Source: Bradyrhizobium sp. CSA112 (GTDB lineage Bacteria; Pseudomonadota; Alphaproteobacteria; Rhizobiales; Xanthobacteraceae). Taken from it: a stretch of DNA of 64,000 bases. Below are positions 25,969 through 35,646 of this stretch, piece by piece. The position numbers and the translations under genes are program-made. Under the pieces are notes generated by a model, which saw nothing but the letters and a program-made list of their open reading frames with translations, was not told where the DNA came from and did not search any database. How positions within the stretch are numbered: position 1 is the stretch's first letter; every line of letters begins with the position of its first letter. The stretch lies in the NCBI RefSeq assembly GCF_029051645.1, contig NZ_JAACFS010000002.1:310001-374000 (forward strand). Reading direction: 5' to 3'.

Positions 25969-26291
25969 TCAGCGCAAGCCCTGACGGTTGATCAGGATCC
26001 GATGGATCTGGATGAACGCGGGCAGCTCCATCAGAAACTCGGGATCGCGATCGAGATGGTGCACCTTGGTCGGCTCGCCCTTGGTGAAGGCGGTCATGGA
26101 CTCAAGGTCGCTCCAGTAGGAGATGGTTGTGAACCAGCTCTCCTGTTCACGGTCCTGAAGAGCTGAACGCCGAGCGCCGTCTTCTCCAGCGGCGGGATGC
26201 CTTCAGTTCTAATATAAGCTTCATAGCTGTCAGCGATTTCAGGCCGCGTGCGGCCGCGCCAGATGCGGGCAATCGTCGGCTCGGTCGGCAT
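25969..26291 (-). pseudogene. antibiotic-biosynthesis-monooxygenase-like protein, frameshifted
   Basis: A small ferredoxin-fold protein of about 107 residues split by one missing base. The first part, MPTEPTIARIWRGRTRPEIA to GVQLFR, continues in a different frame as DREQESWFTTISYWSDLESM, FTKGEPTKVHHLDRDPEFL and ELPAFIQIHRILINRQGLR to a stop at 25969. The combined product is an ABM/DUF-type monooxygenase-like protein. The break is at about 26151-26157. It is either decayed or a sequence error; the coding character of both halves is intact. Confidence 0.7.
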
Positions 26292-26666
26292 CGATTCCTC
26301 CGTTCTGTGTGTTCCTCGACCCTCGACCAGAGTGTCGACTTGCGTTGATGCACTTTTGCGAGGGCTGACCCACAACGGCATTGCCGGCCTGCGCGTTCCC
26401 CGGCGAAGATGGAAGCGCTGTTGTGATGAGGTCCGCGTCGAACGATCTCATCCTGTCTTTGCGAAGTAGAAATTGTCGCGCGCGGTCGCCGCGCCACGGG
26501 ATGATTGGAACTCCGAAGATCGCTCGATCGAGCATGACCATTATCCCATAAATGGTCACGATTGGGTCAATGACTGATCACACTCGGCCAATAGCAGCAA
26601 ATCAGATCAATCGCGAATGGTCCTTCAGCACATCGTCATCAGTCATCACCCTGCGAGGACATCGTC
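26292..26666. other. intergenic region, AT-rich before the CAP/RTX gene
   Basis: A 375-base gap. The last 100 bases are AT-richer and should hold promoters for the divergent genes on both sides; I recognise no element. Open frames on the minus strand are shadows of the flanking gene. Confidence 0.45.
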
Positions 26667-27978
26667 ATGGCGCAGCCGAGTACCTATGAGCAGTATTTGC
26701 TTGAACTGATCAATGCCGAGCGTGCCAAGGTGGGCGCTCAGCCGCTTGCCTTCGATGGCGATCTCAACGAGGCCAGTGAAGGCCACAGCCAATGGATGAT
26801 CGGAACAGACACCTTCTCGCACACAGGCTCAGGCGGGTCGAGTGCGGGTCAGCGCATGACTGCCGCGGGCTATGCGTTCACGGGGTTCCTGGAGCTGGGG
26901 TGAGAACATCGCGTGGGCAACGACGCGATCGCCCGCCGGGCTGCAGGACGAGGTGCTGCTGCTGCACACAAACCTGATGAATTCGTCGGGTCATCGGGCC
27001 AACATCCTCAATGACAATTATCGCGAAGTCGGGCTTGGCTTCGAGGCAGGCGATTACGGCGGCCGCGATAGCGCGTTCGTTACCGAAGATTTCGCGCGTT
27101 CCGGCTCGGGCGTGTTCCTCACCGGCGTGGCGTTCGACGATAAGGATGGCGACCGCTTCTACGATGTGGGCGAGGAACTCGGCGGTCTGACGCTAACCGC
27201 CGTGAGCAGCACCGGCGCGACCTACACCACGACCACATACGGCTCCGGCGGCTATGATCTCGTGCTGCCGCCGGCGACCTACACGGTCACGTTCTCAGGG
27301 GCGGGTATTCAAGCCACCACCATGCAGACGACGATCGGCAGCAAGAATGTCAAGCTCGACCTGATCGATCCCGCCACAAGCGGCGGCTCCCAGCCGCCGC
27401 CTTCCGAGCCACCTCCGCCTTCGTCGAACGTGATCGCCGGCACGGCATCAGGCGAGACCCTCAATGGTACGGCCGGCGCCGACACGATGCAGGGCCTCGG
27501 CGGCGACGACCGGCTCTACGGGCAGAACGGCAATGACCGGCGCGAGGGCGGCTCCGGGAGAGACTACCTGTACGGCAGCACGGGAGACGACACGCTGCTC
27601 GGCGGCGACGGAAACGATCGTCTCTATGGCGGAGCCGGCCGCGATGTCCTGACTGGCGGCGCGAACCAGGACAGCTTCGTTTTCGATACTAGTCTCGGTG
27701 CTTCGAACGTCGACAAGATCACGGACTTCTCGGCCGTGGACGACACGGTCCGGCTGGACAACGCGGTATTCACGGCGTTCGGATGGAACGGCACGATGTC
27801 CTCTTCGACGTTCCATATCGGCGCGGCCGCCCATGATTCGACCGACCGGATTATCTACAACAGTGACACCGGCGCGCTTAGCTACGATCCGGACGGGACA
27901 GGTTCGGCGGCCGCAGTCCAGTTCGCGGAGCTCTCGACCAAGCTGGCGCTGACCAGTCAGGATTTCCTGATCGTCTGA
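26667..27978 (+). pseudogene. CAP-domain protein with RTX calcium-binding repeats, frameshifted
   Basis: Two overlapping frames together encode about 437 residues. The first (26667-26903) begins a CAP/SCP domain (LLELINAERAKVGAQPLAFD, DTFSHTGSGG); the second continues it (WSWGENIAW, LMNSSGHRANILNDNYREVG) and then has a Cna-B-like domain (FDDKDGDRFYDVGEELGG), a Pro-rich linker and a glycine-rich block of RTX nonapeptides (GGDDRLYGQNGNDR, GNDRLYGGAGRD) with a typical type I secretion C-terminus. The break lies at the run of four G at about 26891-26894; three G would restore the frame. The protein would be secreted and bind Ca2+. Frameshift or sequence error. Confidence 0.8.
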
Positions 27979-28000
27979 TCCGGAACGCCCAGAAAACGGA

Positions 28001-28960
28001 CTATCTGCGCATAGCGCTCGATGTCCGCTTCGGCTTGATGTCCTGCACGACCGGCGCGACCGATTGTGCGAACAGTTTCGCCACCGGGCTGAGCGAGCGA
28101 TCCTTCAGCGCGATCAGGCCGATCGCGCCGTGTGTGGTTGGCAAGCGCACGTCGACCGCAGTCAGTTGCGGATGTTCGTTCGGTGTCGTCAACATCGCCC
28201 GGGGATGAATGCCGAGGAAATTGCCGTTGCCCACCAGCACGCTCAGCGAATACGTGCACGACGTCGTCACCGTCGCACGGGGAAAGGCCAGGCCTTGCGC
28301 TTCGAATGCGCTGCGCATGATTCCGGTGAGGAAGCCGGTTGGGGGAGGGAGCACCCACGGCTCGCCGACGAGTTCGGCCAGGGACACGTTGCGGCGTCGG
28401 GCCCACTTGCTGTGCTTGCTGCAGAGGACCACCAGTTCGTCGCGAAACAACGTCTCGACGCTTAGATCATCGTTGCCGGCCATCGACGCGAGCCGGCTGA
28501 TGACGATCTCCACATCGCGCTGGCGCAACTGGCGGAGCAGCACGTCAGTCGGGCCCACAGTCAGATCAAACCGCATTCGCGGATAGCGCGGCACCAGGCG
28601 ATTGAATACGGCCGAAGCCACCGCCGACATCGGCGGTGTCGTGCCGATCCGCAACTCGCCGACCTCGGGGTCGGCGAGGGAAGCGATCTCGCTGATGCCG
28701 TGCCGTAACTCGTTGAACACGATGGCGCTGCGCTCCAGCAGGGCCCGTCCATAGACCGTCGGTGTGACGCCCTGCGACGAACGCTCGAGCAGCGGCACGC
28801 CCACGGCATGCTCCAACTCTGAAATCGCATAGGAAACGGCGGGCTGGGTTATGGCCAGATGAGCCGCCGCTTTGGCCATGCTGCCGGTTTGGGCCGCAGT
28901 TTGAAGCACATGAAGATCGCGAAGCTTGATGCGTCCGTCGAGAGCAGGGCCTCGGTCCAT
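28001..28960 (-). CDS. LysR-family transcriptional regulator
   Basis: A 319-residue LysR regulator. N-terminal HTH: LRDLHVLQTAAQTGSMAKAA, then LAITQPAVSYAISELEHAVG and PLLERSSQGVTPTVYGRALL. The C-terminal effector domain follows (ELRIGTTPPMSAVASAVF). The ATG at 28960 has GGAGG five bases upstream and is preferred to 28972. It is divergent from the Bug-type receptor gene (gap about 120 bases), a common arrangement in which LysR senses a carboxylic acid and controls uptake; ligand unknown. Confidence 0.93.
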   Translation of the reverse strand: MDRGPALDGRIKLRDLHVLQTAAQTGSMAKAAAHLAITQPAVSYAISELEHAVGVPLLERSSQGVTPTVYGRALLERSAIVFNELRHGISEIASLADPEVGELRIGTTPPMSAVASAVFNRLVPRYPRMRFDLTVGPTDVLLRQLRQRDVEIVISRLASMAGNDDLSVETLFRDELVVLCSKHSKWARRRNVSLAELVGEPWVLPPPTGFLTGIMRSAFEAQGLAFPRATVTTSCTYSLSVLVGNGNFLGIHPRAMLTTPNEHPQLTAVDVRLPTTHGAIGLIALKDRSLSPVAKLFAQSVAPVVQDIKPKRTSSAMRR

Positions 28961-29080
28961 GTAAGCCTCCATCAATGGATTTTATCGCCATATAAAGAAA
29001 ACAAGACTTCCTTTATGGATCATCAAGGCAGAGGGTCGAGTGGTCAAGATCATAACGACCGTCTGCCAGCGAGGGCGTCC

Positions 29081-30040
29081 ATGCGCATGATCCGAGTTGC
29101 ATTGGCAATGATGCTCGGCCTGATGGCTGATCATGCCGGGGCCGAGACGGGCGAATCCCCGATCCGGATTGTGCTGCCGTTTCCGGCCGGCGGTGTCGGC
29201 GATACGGCTTTGCGGATGATCGCTGAGTCGATGCGCGTGCAGCTCAATCGGACGGTCATCGTCGAGAGCAGGCCTGGCGCGGCGGGACGCCTCGGCATCC
29301 AGTCGGTGAAGGGCGCGCCGGCTGACGGTACGGTCCTGCTGTTCACGCCGATCGCGCCGATGGTGCTTTTCCCACACGTCTACGACAATTTGGCCTACGA
29401 TCCAGTCCGGGACTTCCAGCCGATCTCGCAGGTGGGGACCTTCGACCTTGGCGTCGCGGTGGGCGCGAACGTGCCCGCCAAGAACCTGAAGGAGTTGGTT
29501 GACTGGTTGAAGAGTCATCCCGATCAGGCGGCCTATGGAACGCCGGCAGCAGGATCACTGCCGCACTTCTTTGCGGTGCTCTTTGCGCGCCAAGCCAATC
29601 TCGAACTTCGTCACGTCGCCTACAAGGGCAATCCGCAAGCCATTACCGATCTGATCGGTGGTCACCTGCCGCTGTTCTTCACCTCGACGCAGGATCTGGT
29701 CGAGGCTCACAAGGCCGGACGCATCCGCGTGCTTGCGACGTCGGGCCGGGCGCGATCACCGGTGCTGCCGGAAGTGCCGACGTTTACCGAAGGCGGCTAC
29801 GGCATTCGCGGCGAGGGCTGGTACGGCATCTACGCGCCTGCCGCAACACCGGCCGCGCTGATCACGCAATTGAACCGGGCCGTGCGCCATGCGGTAGGCA
29901 CTCCAGAGTTCGGCGAGCGCCTGACAGCCTTGGGCGTTCAACCGACCGGCACTTCTGCTGAGGAATTTTCAAGGATTCAGAAATCCGACTCCGAACTATG
30001 GGGACCGGTGGTGAAGGCATCCGGCTTCAAGCCTGAATAG
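29081..30040 (+). CDS. tripartite tricarboxylate transporter receptor (Bug family)
   Basis: A 319-residue periplasmic receptor, second of its family in the window. Signal peptide MRMIRVALAMMLGLMADHAG is followed by PIRIVLPFPAGGVGDTALRM, VESRPGAAGRLGIQSVKGA, and YGTPAAGSLPHFFAVLFARQ. GAGGG precedes the ATG at 29081. The family binds dicarboxylates, aromatic acids or amides in a cleft. It is likely controlled by the divergent LysR gene. No TctA/TctB membrane genes are present. Confidence 0.92.
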   Translation: MRMIRVALAMMLGLMADHAGAETGESPIRIVLPFPAGGVGDTALRMIAESMRVQLNRTVIVESRPGAAGRLGIQSVKGAPADGTVLLFTPIAPMVLFPHVYDNLAYDPVRDFQPISQVGTFDLGVAVGANVPAKNLKELVDWLKSHPDQAAYGTPAAGSLPHFFAVLFARQANLELRHVAYKGNPQAITDLIGGHLPLFFTSTQDLVEAHKAGRIRVLATSGRARSPVLPEVPTFTEGGYGIRGEGWYGIYAPAATPAALITQLNRAVRHAVGTPEFGERLTALGVQPTGTSAEEFSRIQKSDSELWGPVVKASGFKPE

Positions 30041-30143
30041 CTTCGTAGGTTGGCAAAGGAGCGTGAGCGACGTGCCTACCATCTATCATCAAGTGCGCTT
30101 CTTGTGGTGGGCACGCTGTCGCTTTGCCGACTCTGCGGTTCTC

Positions 30144-30246
30144 GTGTCCCGGACGCAGTGCAGCGTTCTTAACGCTGCACTGCAGAGCCGGGACCCATGG
30201 ACCCCGGATCAGCAGCGCATCACTTCGTGCTGCGTAGCATCCGGGG
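30144..30246. repeat. palindromic intergenic repeat, GTCCCGGAC type
   Basis: Contains an inverted pair GTGTCCCGGAC ... GAGCCGGGACC and a GCAGTGCAGCG / CGCTGCACTGC arm pair, followed by a second hairpin-like block ending in CATCCGGGG. A related copy lies at 35479-35633. Confidence 0.8.
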
Positions 30247-30821
30247 AACGCAATCACCTACGGACTGCGAACTGATTTGCCTCCTGTGCAAGCGCAATTT
30301 CATGCTGCGGCCTGCGACAAGCTGGCACGACGGGCAAATCAGCAAGAACCTGTCCAGCCCTTCGCGCAAAAATATTCTGCTTTCGTTCTCACGCAAATCA
30401 CCGGCATAACTCCGCCTGTCTCACGCAGATGAGGGGCGCTCGCGATCGTCACGAACGTGCGGTGAGATGCGATGGACGCAGATGGCGCGCTAGACGTACG
30501 CGCCGGATGCGTACGGCGAAGTCGTGTGGTCCGGACGCCGCGGTGCTGGCGTTAAGCTGTGTGAAAGCGCAGCGACGGTGGCAAAAGAGCCGTTCACCGG
30601 GGAGAGCACGAAGTAAGCCGTAAAGCCATTGCGCAGGGAAGGCCGGAATGCTCCCGCTGCCCTGTATGCTCGTGTGCAGTTTTGTTTGCGCAAATCGCAC
30701 GCGAGACCGCGGGTGCAGCAAGCACCCGGTCTTCCCTGCGCCCTCTGATTGGAGGGCGGGAGGTTCTCCAGCAAACCTCGGACAGTTCATGTCGCGGGAT
30801 CGCGAACGCATACTCGGTTGT

Positions 30822-30919
30822 CGTCACCCGCGAAGGCGGGTGATCCAGTATTCCAGAGACATCAATGATTGAACCGATAGGCCGCGGCGTACTGGATCCC
30901 CGCCTGCGCGGGGATGACG
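30822..30919. repeat. palindromic intergenic repeat, GTCACCCGCG type
   Basis: Ends CGTCACCCGC and GGGGATGACG are partly complementary, with internal small hairpins (CCCGCGAAGGCGGG; CCCCGCCTGCGCGGGG). Inner blocks GGATCCCC/ATCCAGTA pair across the element. Confidence 0.75.
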
Positions 30920-30944
30920 GTAGTGTGTTGCATCGCTACCTCCG

Positions 30945-31022
30945 CGTCATTGCGAGCGAAGCGAAGCAATCCACCTCTCCACTTGCGGCGCTATGGATTG
31001 CTTCGCTGCGCTCGCAATGACG
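30945..31022. repeat. palindromic intergenic repeat, GCGAGCG type (second copy)
   Basis: Same family as 7747-7817: CGTCATTGCGAGCG at the left and CGCTCGCAATGACG at the right, with CAATCC/GGATTG inner arms. Confidence 0.88.
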
Positions 31023-31067
31023 TGGAGAGAGCCGTGCTACGAGAATTTAGCGCGTGACGATTCCAAT

Positions 31068-31760
31068 TCACAAGTCCTGCCGGGTCAGCCTCCCGTGCGG
31101 TACCACCGGCAGCGTGGGTGCTCTCTTCGCCGGCGTCTCGCCGCCCGTCAGCGCCATCACCGAGACCGCGACCACGCGGTTAACGATGGCATCCACGTCG
31201 TTGAGGTCGCATTGTCCTTCCGACAATCTGGTGAGCCGCTCTTTTTCCCGGATGGTGTGATGCGACATCGCCAGCGCGAAATGCAGGCCCCAATAGAGTT
31301 CGGCGTCGTCGCGGCCGGGCATCGCGCGGCGCATCGCGGCGATGAATTTTCGCAAATGATCGACCTCGCGGTTCTTGATGCGGCGGATCGGCGGCACCGA
31401 CTCGATCGAGGCGCGGATCATGAAGCGCGCTGCGGTCGAGCCTTCGCGGTCGGGACCGAGACAGCCGCGCAGGGTAGGGCCCACCAGTGCATGCAAGATG
31501 GCGTCGATCGGGGCACGGCCGCCGCCTTTTTCTTCCGCAAGCTTCAGCTCGTTGAGCCGCTCGCGGTTGGTGGCGAGGCTGCGGGTGACGAACAGCTCCG
31601 CGATCAGCTCGTCCTTGGAGCCGAAATGATAGTTCACCGCGGCGAGATTGACGTTCGCTTCGGCGACAATGTCGCGCAGCGTCACGTCGCCGAAGCCGCG
31701 ATCGGCATAAAGCCGTTCGGCGGCGGCAAGGATGGCAGACCGGGTCCTATCGCTCGACAT
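31068..31760 (-). CDS. TetR-family transcriptional regulator
   Basis: A 230-residue TetR repressor. The N-terminal HTH is RTRSAILAAAERLYADRGFG, VTLRDIVAEANVNLAAVNYH, FGSKDELIAELF. The C-terminal part carries the TetR_C-type ligand and dimer domain. Start ATG 31760 begins MSSDRTRS. It is divergent from an acyl-CoA dehydrogenase gene, the usual arrangement for regulators of fatty-acid or aromatic-acid degradation; it probably responds to an acyl-CoA. A palindrome lies in the shared promoter. Confidence 0.92.
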   Translation of the reverse strand: MSSDRTRSAILAAAERLYADRGFGDVTLRDIVAEANVNLAAVNYHFGSKDELIAELFVTRSLATNRERLNELKLAEEKGGGRAPIDAILHALVGPTLRGCLGPDREGSTAARFMIRASIESVPPIRRIKNREVDHLRKFIAAMRRAMPGRDDAELYWGLHFALAMSHHTIREKERLTRLSEGQCDLNDVDAIVNRVVAVSVMALTGGETPAKRAPTLPVVPHGRLTRQDL

Positions 31761-31787
31761 ATCTGGTACCCGCCAGGGGAGTTGCAA

Positions 31788-31818
31788 TTCAAACAGTTGT
31801 ATGAAACTATCGTTTGAA
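31788..31818. promoter_or_regulatory. candidate TetR operator palindrome
   Basis: Perfect 7-base arms TTCAAAC (31788-31794) and GTTTGAA (31812-31818) with an inner partial symmetry, between the tetR start (31760) and the acyl-CoA dehydrogenase start (31937). Position and symmetry fit autoregulation; the operator is inferred. Confidence 0.55.
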
Positions 31819-31936
31819 GAGCCGGAAATGTCAATCCGTCGCCTCATTGCGTAGCGCAAAATACCTTGCGGCGAATGGGAGGCGGGCGGACAGTACGGCC
31901 CAACGAATTCAGAAGCCCAGAGCCGAGGAGCGTCCC

Positions 31937-33169
31937 ATGAACTTCGATATGTCCGAGAAGCAGAAGGAATGGCTGGACCGCGTGCGCGCATTCATGGCCA
32001 CCCATGTTCGTCCCGCGGTGCCGATCTACGAGCAGCAGGATGCGGAGGGGCCGCGCTGGAAGGTGATCCCGATCCTCGAGGAACTGAAGAAGAAGGCGAA
32101 GGCCGAGGGCCTCTGGAACATGTTCATGCCGCCGAACGCGCATGAGGATGATGAATTCCGCGGCGCGGGATTGACCAACCTCGAATATGCGCTGCTGTCG
32201 GAAGAGATGGGCCGCATCTCCTGGGCCTCAGAGGTGTTCAATTGCTCCGCCCCCGATACCGGCAACATGGAAGTGTTCATCCGCTACGGCACCAAGGAGC
32301 AAAAGCGGAAGTGGCTCCGGCCGCTGATGGACGGCGAGATTCGCTCCGCCTTCCTGATGACCGAACCAGCGGTGGCTTCGTCGGACGCGACCAACATTGA
32401 GACGCGCATCGAAAAGGATGGCGATCACTACGTCATCAACGGCCGCAAATGGTGGTCGTCGGGTGTCGGCGATCCCCGCTGCAAGATCGCGATCCTGATG
32501 GGCAAAACCGATCCGAAGGCGGCGAAGCACCAGCAGCAGTCGCAGATCCTGGTGCCGCTGGACACGCCCGGCATCAAGGTGGAGAAGATGCTGCCGGTGT
32601 TCGGGTTTGACGATGCGCCGCACGGTCACGCCCAGGTGCTGCTGGAAAACGTTCGCGTGCCGAAGGAAAACATCCTGCTCGGCGAAGGCCGCGGCTTCGA
32701 GATCGCGCAGGGTCGCCTCGGCCCGGGCCGTATCCATCACTGCATGCGCACCATCGGCAAGGCCGAGGAGGCGCTGGAGAAGATGGTGAAGCGGCTGGCC
32801 TCGCGCACCGCGTTCGGCAAGAAGATCATCGAGCACTCGGTGTGGGAACAGCGCATCGGCGAAGCGCGCGCCGACATCGAGATGAATCGCTTGCTGTGCC
32901 TCAAAGCCGCCGACATGATGGACAAGGTCGGCAACAAGACCGCGCAGGCCGAGATCGCGATGATCAAGGTCACAGCTCCGAATATGGCGCTGAGGATCAT
33001 CGACAACGCCATCCAGGCTTACGGCGGTGGCGGCGTCTCCGACGATGCCGGCCTGGCGCGGGATTATGCGCATATCCGTACGCTTCGTCTGGCCGACGGT
33101 CCGGACGAGGTGCATAACCGCGCCATTGCCAGACTTGAACTTCGGAAGTATGCAAACGCTACGCACTAA
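31937..33169 (+). CDS. acyl-CoA dehydrogenase
   Basis: A 410-residue flavin acyl-CoA dehydrogenase, which oxidises acyl-CoA to enoyl-CoA with FAD. Visible family blocks: FSCAPDTGN-like [20 protein letters not shown] near 105-125, [36 protein letters not shown] and a C-terminal [20 protein letters not shown] with DGPDEVH. It resembles the ACAD10/ACAD11-like branch and is followed 143 bases later by a phosphotransferase of the same pathway type. GAGGAGCGTCCC precedes the ATG. It likely belongs to an inducible catabolic unit controlled by the divergent TetR. Confidence 0.93.
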   Translation: MNFDMSEKQKEWLDRVRAFMATHVRPAVPIYEQQDAEGPRWKVIPILEELKKKAKAEGLWNMFMPPNAHEDDEFRGAGLTNLEYALLSEEMGRISWASEVFNCSAPDTGNMEVFIRYGTKEQKRKWLRPLMDGEIRSAFLMTEPAVASSDATNIETRIEKDGDHYVINGRKWWSSGVGDPRCKIAILMGKTDPKAAKHQQQSQILVPLDTPGIKVEKMLPVFGFDDAPHGHAQVLLENVRVPKENILLGEGRGFEIAQGRLGPGRIHHCMRTIGKAEEALEKMVKRLASRTAFGKKIIEHSVWEQRIGEARADIEMNRLLCLKAADMMDKVGNKTAQAEIAMIKVTAPNMALRIIDNAIQAYGGGGVSDDAGLARDYAHIRTLRLADGPDEVHNRAIARLELRKYANATH

Positions 33170-33203
33170 CTAATAGAGGGAGCGAACGCAGCGCTCTCTC
33201 AAC

Positions 33204-33285
33204 CGTCATTCCGGGGCGATGCGCAGCATCGAACCCGGAATCTCGAGGTTCCGGGTCTGGTCCTTCGGACCATCCCGGAACGACG
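33204..33285. repeat. palindromic intergenic repeat, CGTCATTCCGG type
   Basis: Ends CGTCATTCCGG and CCGGAACGACG are imperfect inverted copies; inner arms GAACCCGGAA/TTCCGGGT and GGTCCTTCGGACC form hairpins. Same family as 38150-38229. Confidence 0.85.
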
Positions 33286-33312
33286 GATAAGAAACTTAAG
33301 GGGAGCGTCATC

Positions 33313-34371
33313 GTGGCGGACGGCGTCAGGAAAGACGAAGAGTTTTCGGGCACCAAGGCAGTCGAGGAGCGCCATCGCATTGATGAGGCGAGCCTCGATC
33401 GCTGGATGCGCAAGCATGTCGAGGGCTATCAGGGGCCGCTGACAGTCCGGCAGTTCAAGGGCGGCCAGTCCAATCCGACCTACAAGCTCGAGACACCCGC
33501 TCGCTCCTATGTGATGCGCCGCAAGCCGTTCGGCAAATTGCTGCCGTCGGCGCATGCGGTCGACCGCGAGTTCCGCGTGATCGCAGCCCTCGGCAAACAG
33601 AGCTTTCCGGTTGCCAAGGCCTATGCGCTGTGCACCGACGACGCCGTGATCGGCGCGGTCTTCTATATCATGTCGATGGAAGAAGGCCGGGTGTTCTGGG
33701 ATCCGACGCTGCCGAGCCAGACGCCGGACGCGCGGCGCCAGATCTTCACCAGCAAGATCGAGACGCTGGCGAAACTCCATGTCTTCAATCCGGAAGCGAT
33801 CGGGCTCGGCGATTTCGGCAAGCCCGGCAACTATTTTGCGCGCCAGATCGACCGCTGGACCAAACAGTACCGCGCCTCCGAGACGCAGCACATTCCGGAA
33901 TTCGAGAAGGTGGCCGAATGGCTGCCGCGAACCGTTCCGGAGCAGAAGCGCGTCTCGATCGTCCACGGCGACTACCGTCTCGACAACATGATTTTCCACG
34001 CGACGGAACCGCGCGTACAGGCGGTGCTGGATTGGGAATTGTCGACGCTCGGCGATCCCATGGCCGACTTCACCTATCTGTTGATGCAGTGGACCATGCC
34101 GGGTCTGGCCAATGTCGATCTCAAGGCGCTGAATATTCCGAGCGTGGAAGAGGCCGCGCAGATCTACTGCAACGTCACCGGCATGGAAGTGCCCGACCTC
34201 AACTGGTACTTCGCCTACAACATGTTCCGCCTGGCGGGCATCACGCAGGGTATCGCCGGACGTATTCGCGACGGCACCGCCGCCAACGCCAAGGCGTTGG
34301 AGTCGGCGGCGCGCACCGTGCCGCTGTCGAAGTCTTCCTGGGAATATGCTCAGAAGGCCGGCGCGACTTAA
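33313..34371 (+). CDS. acyl-CoA-dehydrogenase-associated phosphotransferase (APH fold)
   Basis: A 352-residue protein of the aminoglycoside-phosphotransferase/choline-kinase fold. ATP/catalytic motifs are VSIVHGDYRLDNMIF (Asp as base) and LDWELSTLGDPMADFTYL (metal-binding Asp). The N-terminal GGQSNPTYKLETP serves as the glycine-rich loop. In human ACAD10/ACAD11 the same kinase is fused to an acyl-CoA dehydrogenase and phosphorylates 4-hydroxy acyl-CoA before elimination; here the dehydrogenase is the gene upstream. GTG start with GGGGAG upstream. The function as a 4-hydroxyacyl-CoA kinase is inferred from that pairing. Confidence 0.85.
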   Translation: MADGVRKDEEFSGTKAVEERHRIDEASLDRWMRKHVEGYQGPLTVRQFKGGQSNPTYKLETPARSYVMRRKPFGKLLPSAHAVDREFRVIAALGKQSFPVAKAYALCTDDAVIGAVFYIMSMEEGRVFWDPTLPSQTPDARRQIFTSKIETLAKLHVFNPEAIGLGDFGKPGNYFARQIDRWTKQYRASETQHIPEFEKVAEWLPRTVPEQKRVSIVHGDYRLDNMIFHATEPRVQAVLDWELSTLGDPMADFTYLLMQWTMPGLANVDLKALNIPSVEEAAQIYCNVTGMEVPDLNWYFAYNMFRLAGITQGIAGRIRDGTAANAKALESAARTVPLSKSSWEYAQKAGAT

Positions 34372-34399
34372 TCCTACTGCGTCATAGCTGCTCAAAAAC

Positions 34400-34498
34400 C
34401 CTCATCCTGAGGAGCCCGCAGAGCGGGCGTCTCGAAGGATGTAGGCCACAGATGGGGCCTCATGGTTCGAGACGCGCTTCGCGCTCCTCACCATGAGG
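34400..34498. repeat. palindromic intergenic repeat, CCTCATCCTGAGG type
   Basis: CCTCATCCTGAGGAGCCCGC at one end and GCGCTCCTCACCATGAGG at the other, with GTCTCGAAGGATG/GTTCGAGACG inner arms. It overlaps the ribosome-binding region of the next gene. Confidence 0.8.
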
Positions 34499-34506
34499 AA
34501 ATCCAG

Positions 34507-35418
34507 TTGGCACTCTCTCCGAATATTCGCGGCAGCCTGCTGATGGCGGTGTCCATGGCGGCGTTCACCATGAACGACTCCATCACCAAGGCGGTGTCGT
34601 CAGAGATGAACTTTGGCCAGGTGATGCTGGTGCGCGGGCTGTTCGCGATCGTGCTGGTCGCGGCGTTCGCCTGGTATCAGGGTGCGTTGCGTCCGCTGCG
34701 CACGCTGATGCAAAAGCCGGTGGCGCTGCGGGTGTTCGGCGAAATCGGCGGCTCGATATCGTTCATGGCGGCGCTCGCGCACTTGCCGCTCGCCAATACC
34801 TCGGCGATCTTTCAGGCCTTGCCGCTGGCGATTACGCTCGGCGCCGCCGTGTTATTCGGCGAGCCGGTCGGATGGCGGCGCTGGTCGGCGATCGTGGCCG
34901 GCTTCATCGGCGTACTTATCATCGTGCGGCCGGGGCTGGCGGGCTTCAGCCAGTATTCGGTGTTCGCGCTGGTGTCGGTCGCGTTCTGCGCGCTGCGCGA
35001 TCTCGCAACCCGGCGGATACCCGCCAAGATCCCGTCGCTGTTCATCACCTTGCTGACGACAATGACCGTAACCGCCGCCGGCGGCGTCATCCTCGTTCCG
35101 CTCGGGGGCTGGACGCCGCCGTCGACAGGCGCGCTTGGCCTGCAGGCGCTGGCCGCCGTGCTGCTGCTGATCGGCTATCAATGCATCATCACCGCGTTGC
35201 GCACTGGCGACATCTCGGCGGTGGCGCCGTTCCGTTATTCCGCGCTGCTGTGGGCGATGCTGCTCGGCTATCTCGTGTTCGGCGACGTGCCCGATGCGAT
35301 GATGGTGCTGGGCGCATCCGTCATCGTGCTGTCCGGCCTCTATGCCTTCTACCGCGAGCGCATTCGTCACCGCGCGCTGGCGGCGGAATCATCGGGCTTT
35401 CCGCCGGATGGGTTGTGA
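34507..35418 (+). CDS. DMT-family (EamA) transporter
   Basis: A 303-residue protein with ten predicted membrane helices in two EamA halves (first from GSLLMAVSMAAFTMNDSI, second from TRRIPAKIPSLFITLLTTM). Family feature: two repeats each with a helix followed by a Pro/Gly-rich loop (LPLANTSAIFQALPLAITL). Such exporters move metabolites or amino acids. The start is uncertain: a TTG at 34507 with GAGGAA upstream seems best; ATG at 34543 would be shorter, and ATG 34462 lies within the repeat element. The 10-helix layout is intact from either start. Confidence 0.8.
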   Translation: MALSPNIRGSLLMAVSMAAFTMNDSITKAVSSEMNFGQVMLVRGLFAIVLVAAFAWYQGALRPLRTLMQKPVALRVFGEIGGSISFMAALAHLPLANTSAIFQALPLAITLGAAVLFGEPVGWRRWSAIVAGFIGVLIIVRPGLAGFSQYSVFALVSVAFCALRDLATRRIPAKIPSLFITLLTTMTVTAAGGVILVPLGGWTPPSTGALGLQALAAVLLLIGYQCIITALRTGDISAVAPFRYSALLWAMLLGYLVFGDVPDAMMVLGASVIVLSGLYAFYRERIRHRALAAESSGFPPDGL

Positions 35419-35478
35419 TCGTTCGCCGCCGAAAGATTAGGAGCTTACTTGCGACTTCCGCCTGGAAAATCAGTCTCG

Positions 35479-35633
35479 TGTCCCGGACGCGGTGCGGCAC
35501 AAAGTGACGCGCCGCAGAGCCGGGACCCAACTTCCCGTTCCGTGCAAGCAATGGGCCCCGGCTCTGCAGCGCAACGCCATAGCGCGTCGAAGACGCGCGT
35601 GAACGCACTTGTGGCGCTGCGCTGCGTCCGGTG
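35479..35633. repeat. palindromic intergenic repeat, GTCCCGGAC type (second copy)
   Basis: Starts GTGTCCCGGACGCGG and contains GAGCCGGGACCC, then GGGCCCCGGCTC and GCGTCGAAGACGC hairpins before a terminal GCGCTGCGTCCGG. Same family as 30144-30246. It separates the DMT gene from the SDR gene. Confidence 0.78.
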
Positions 35634-35646
35634 CACGCGATCACGG

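Larger units (their letters stand above)
30041..31067. other. 1-kb non-coding tract made largely of dispersed repeats
   Basis: No gene is supported. The tract holds three separate repeat elements (30144-30246, 30822-30919, 30945-31022). The middle part (about 30420-30800) resembles a sequence I recall recurring in Bradyrhizobium-type genomes; that is from memory and unverified here. Confidence 0.6.

Noticed and set aside
30420..30800. Overlapping short frames in the repeat-rich 30-31 kb tract
   Set aside because: Repeated non-coding sequence; no ribosome-binding sites and low-quality composition.
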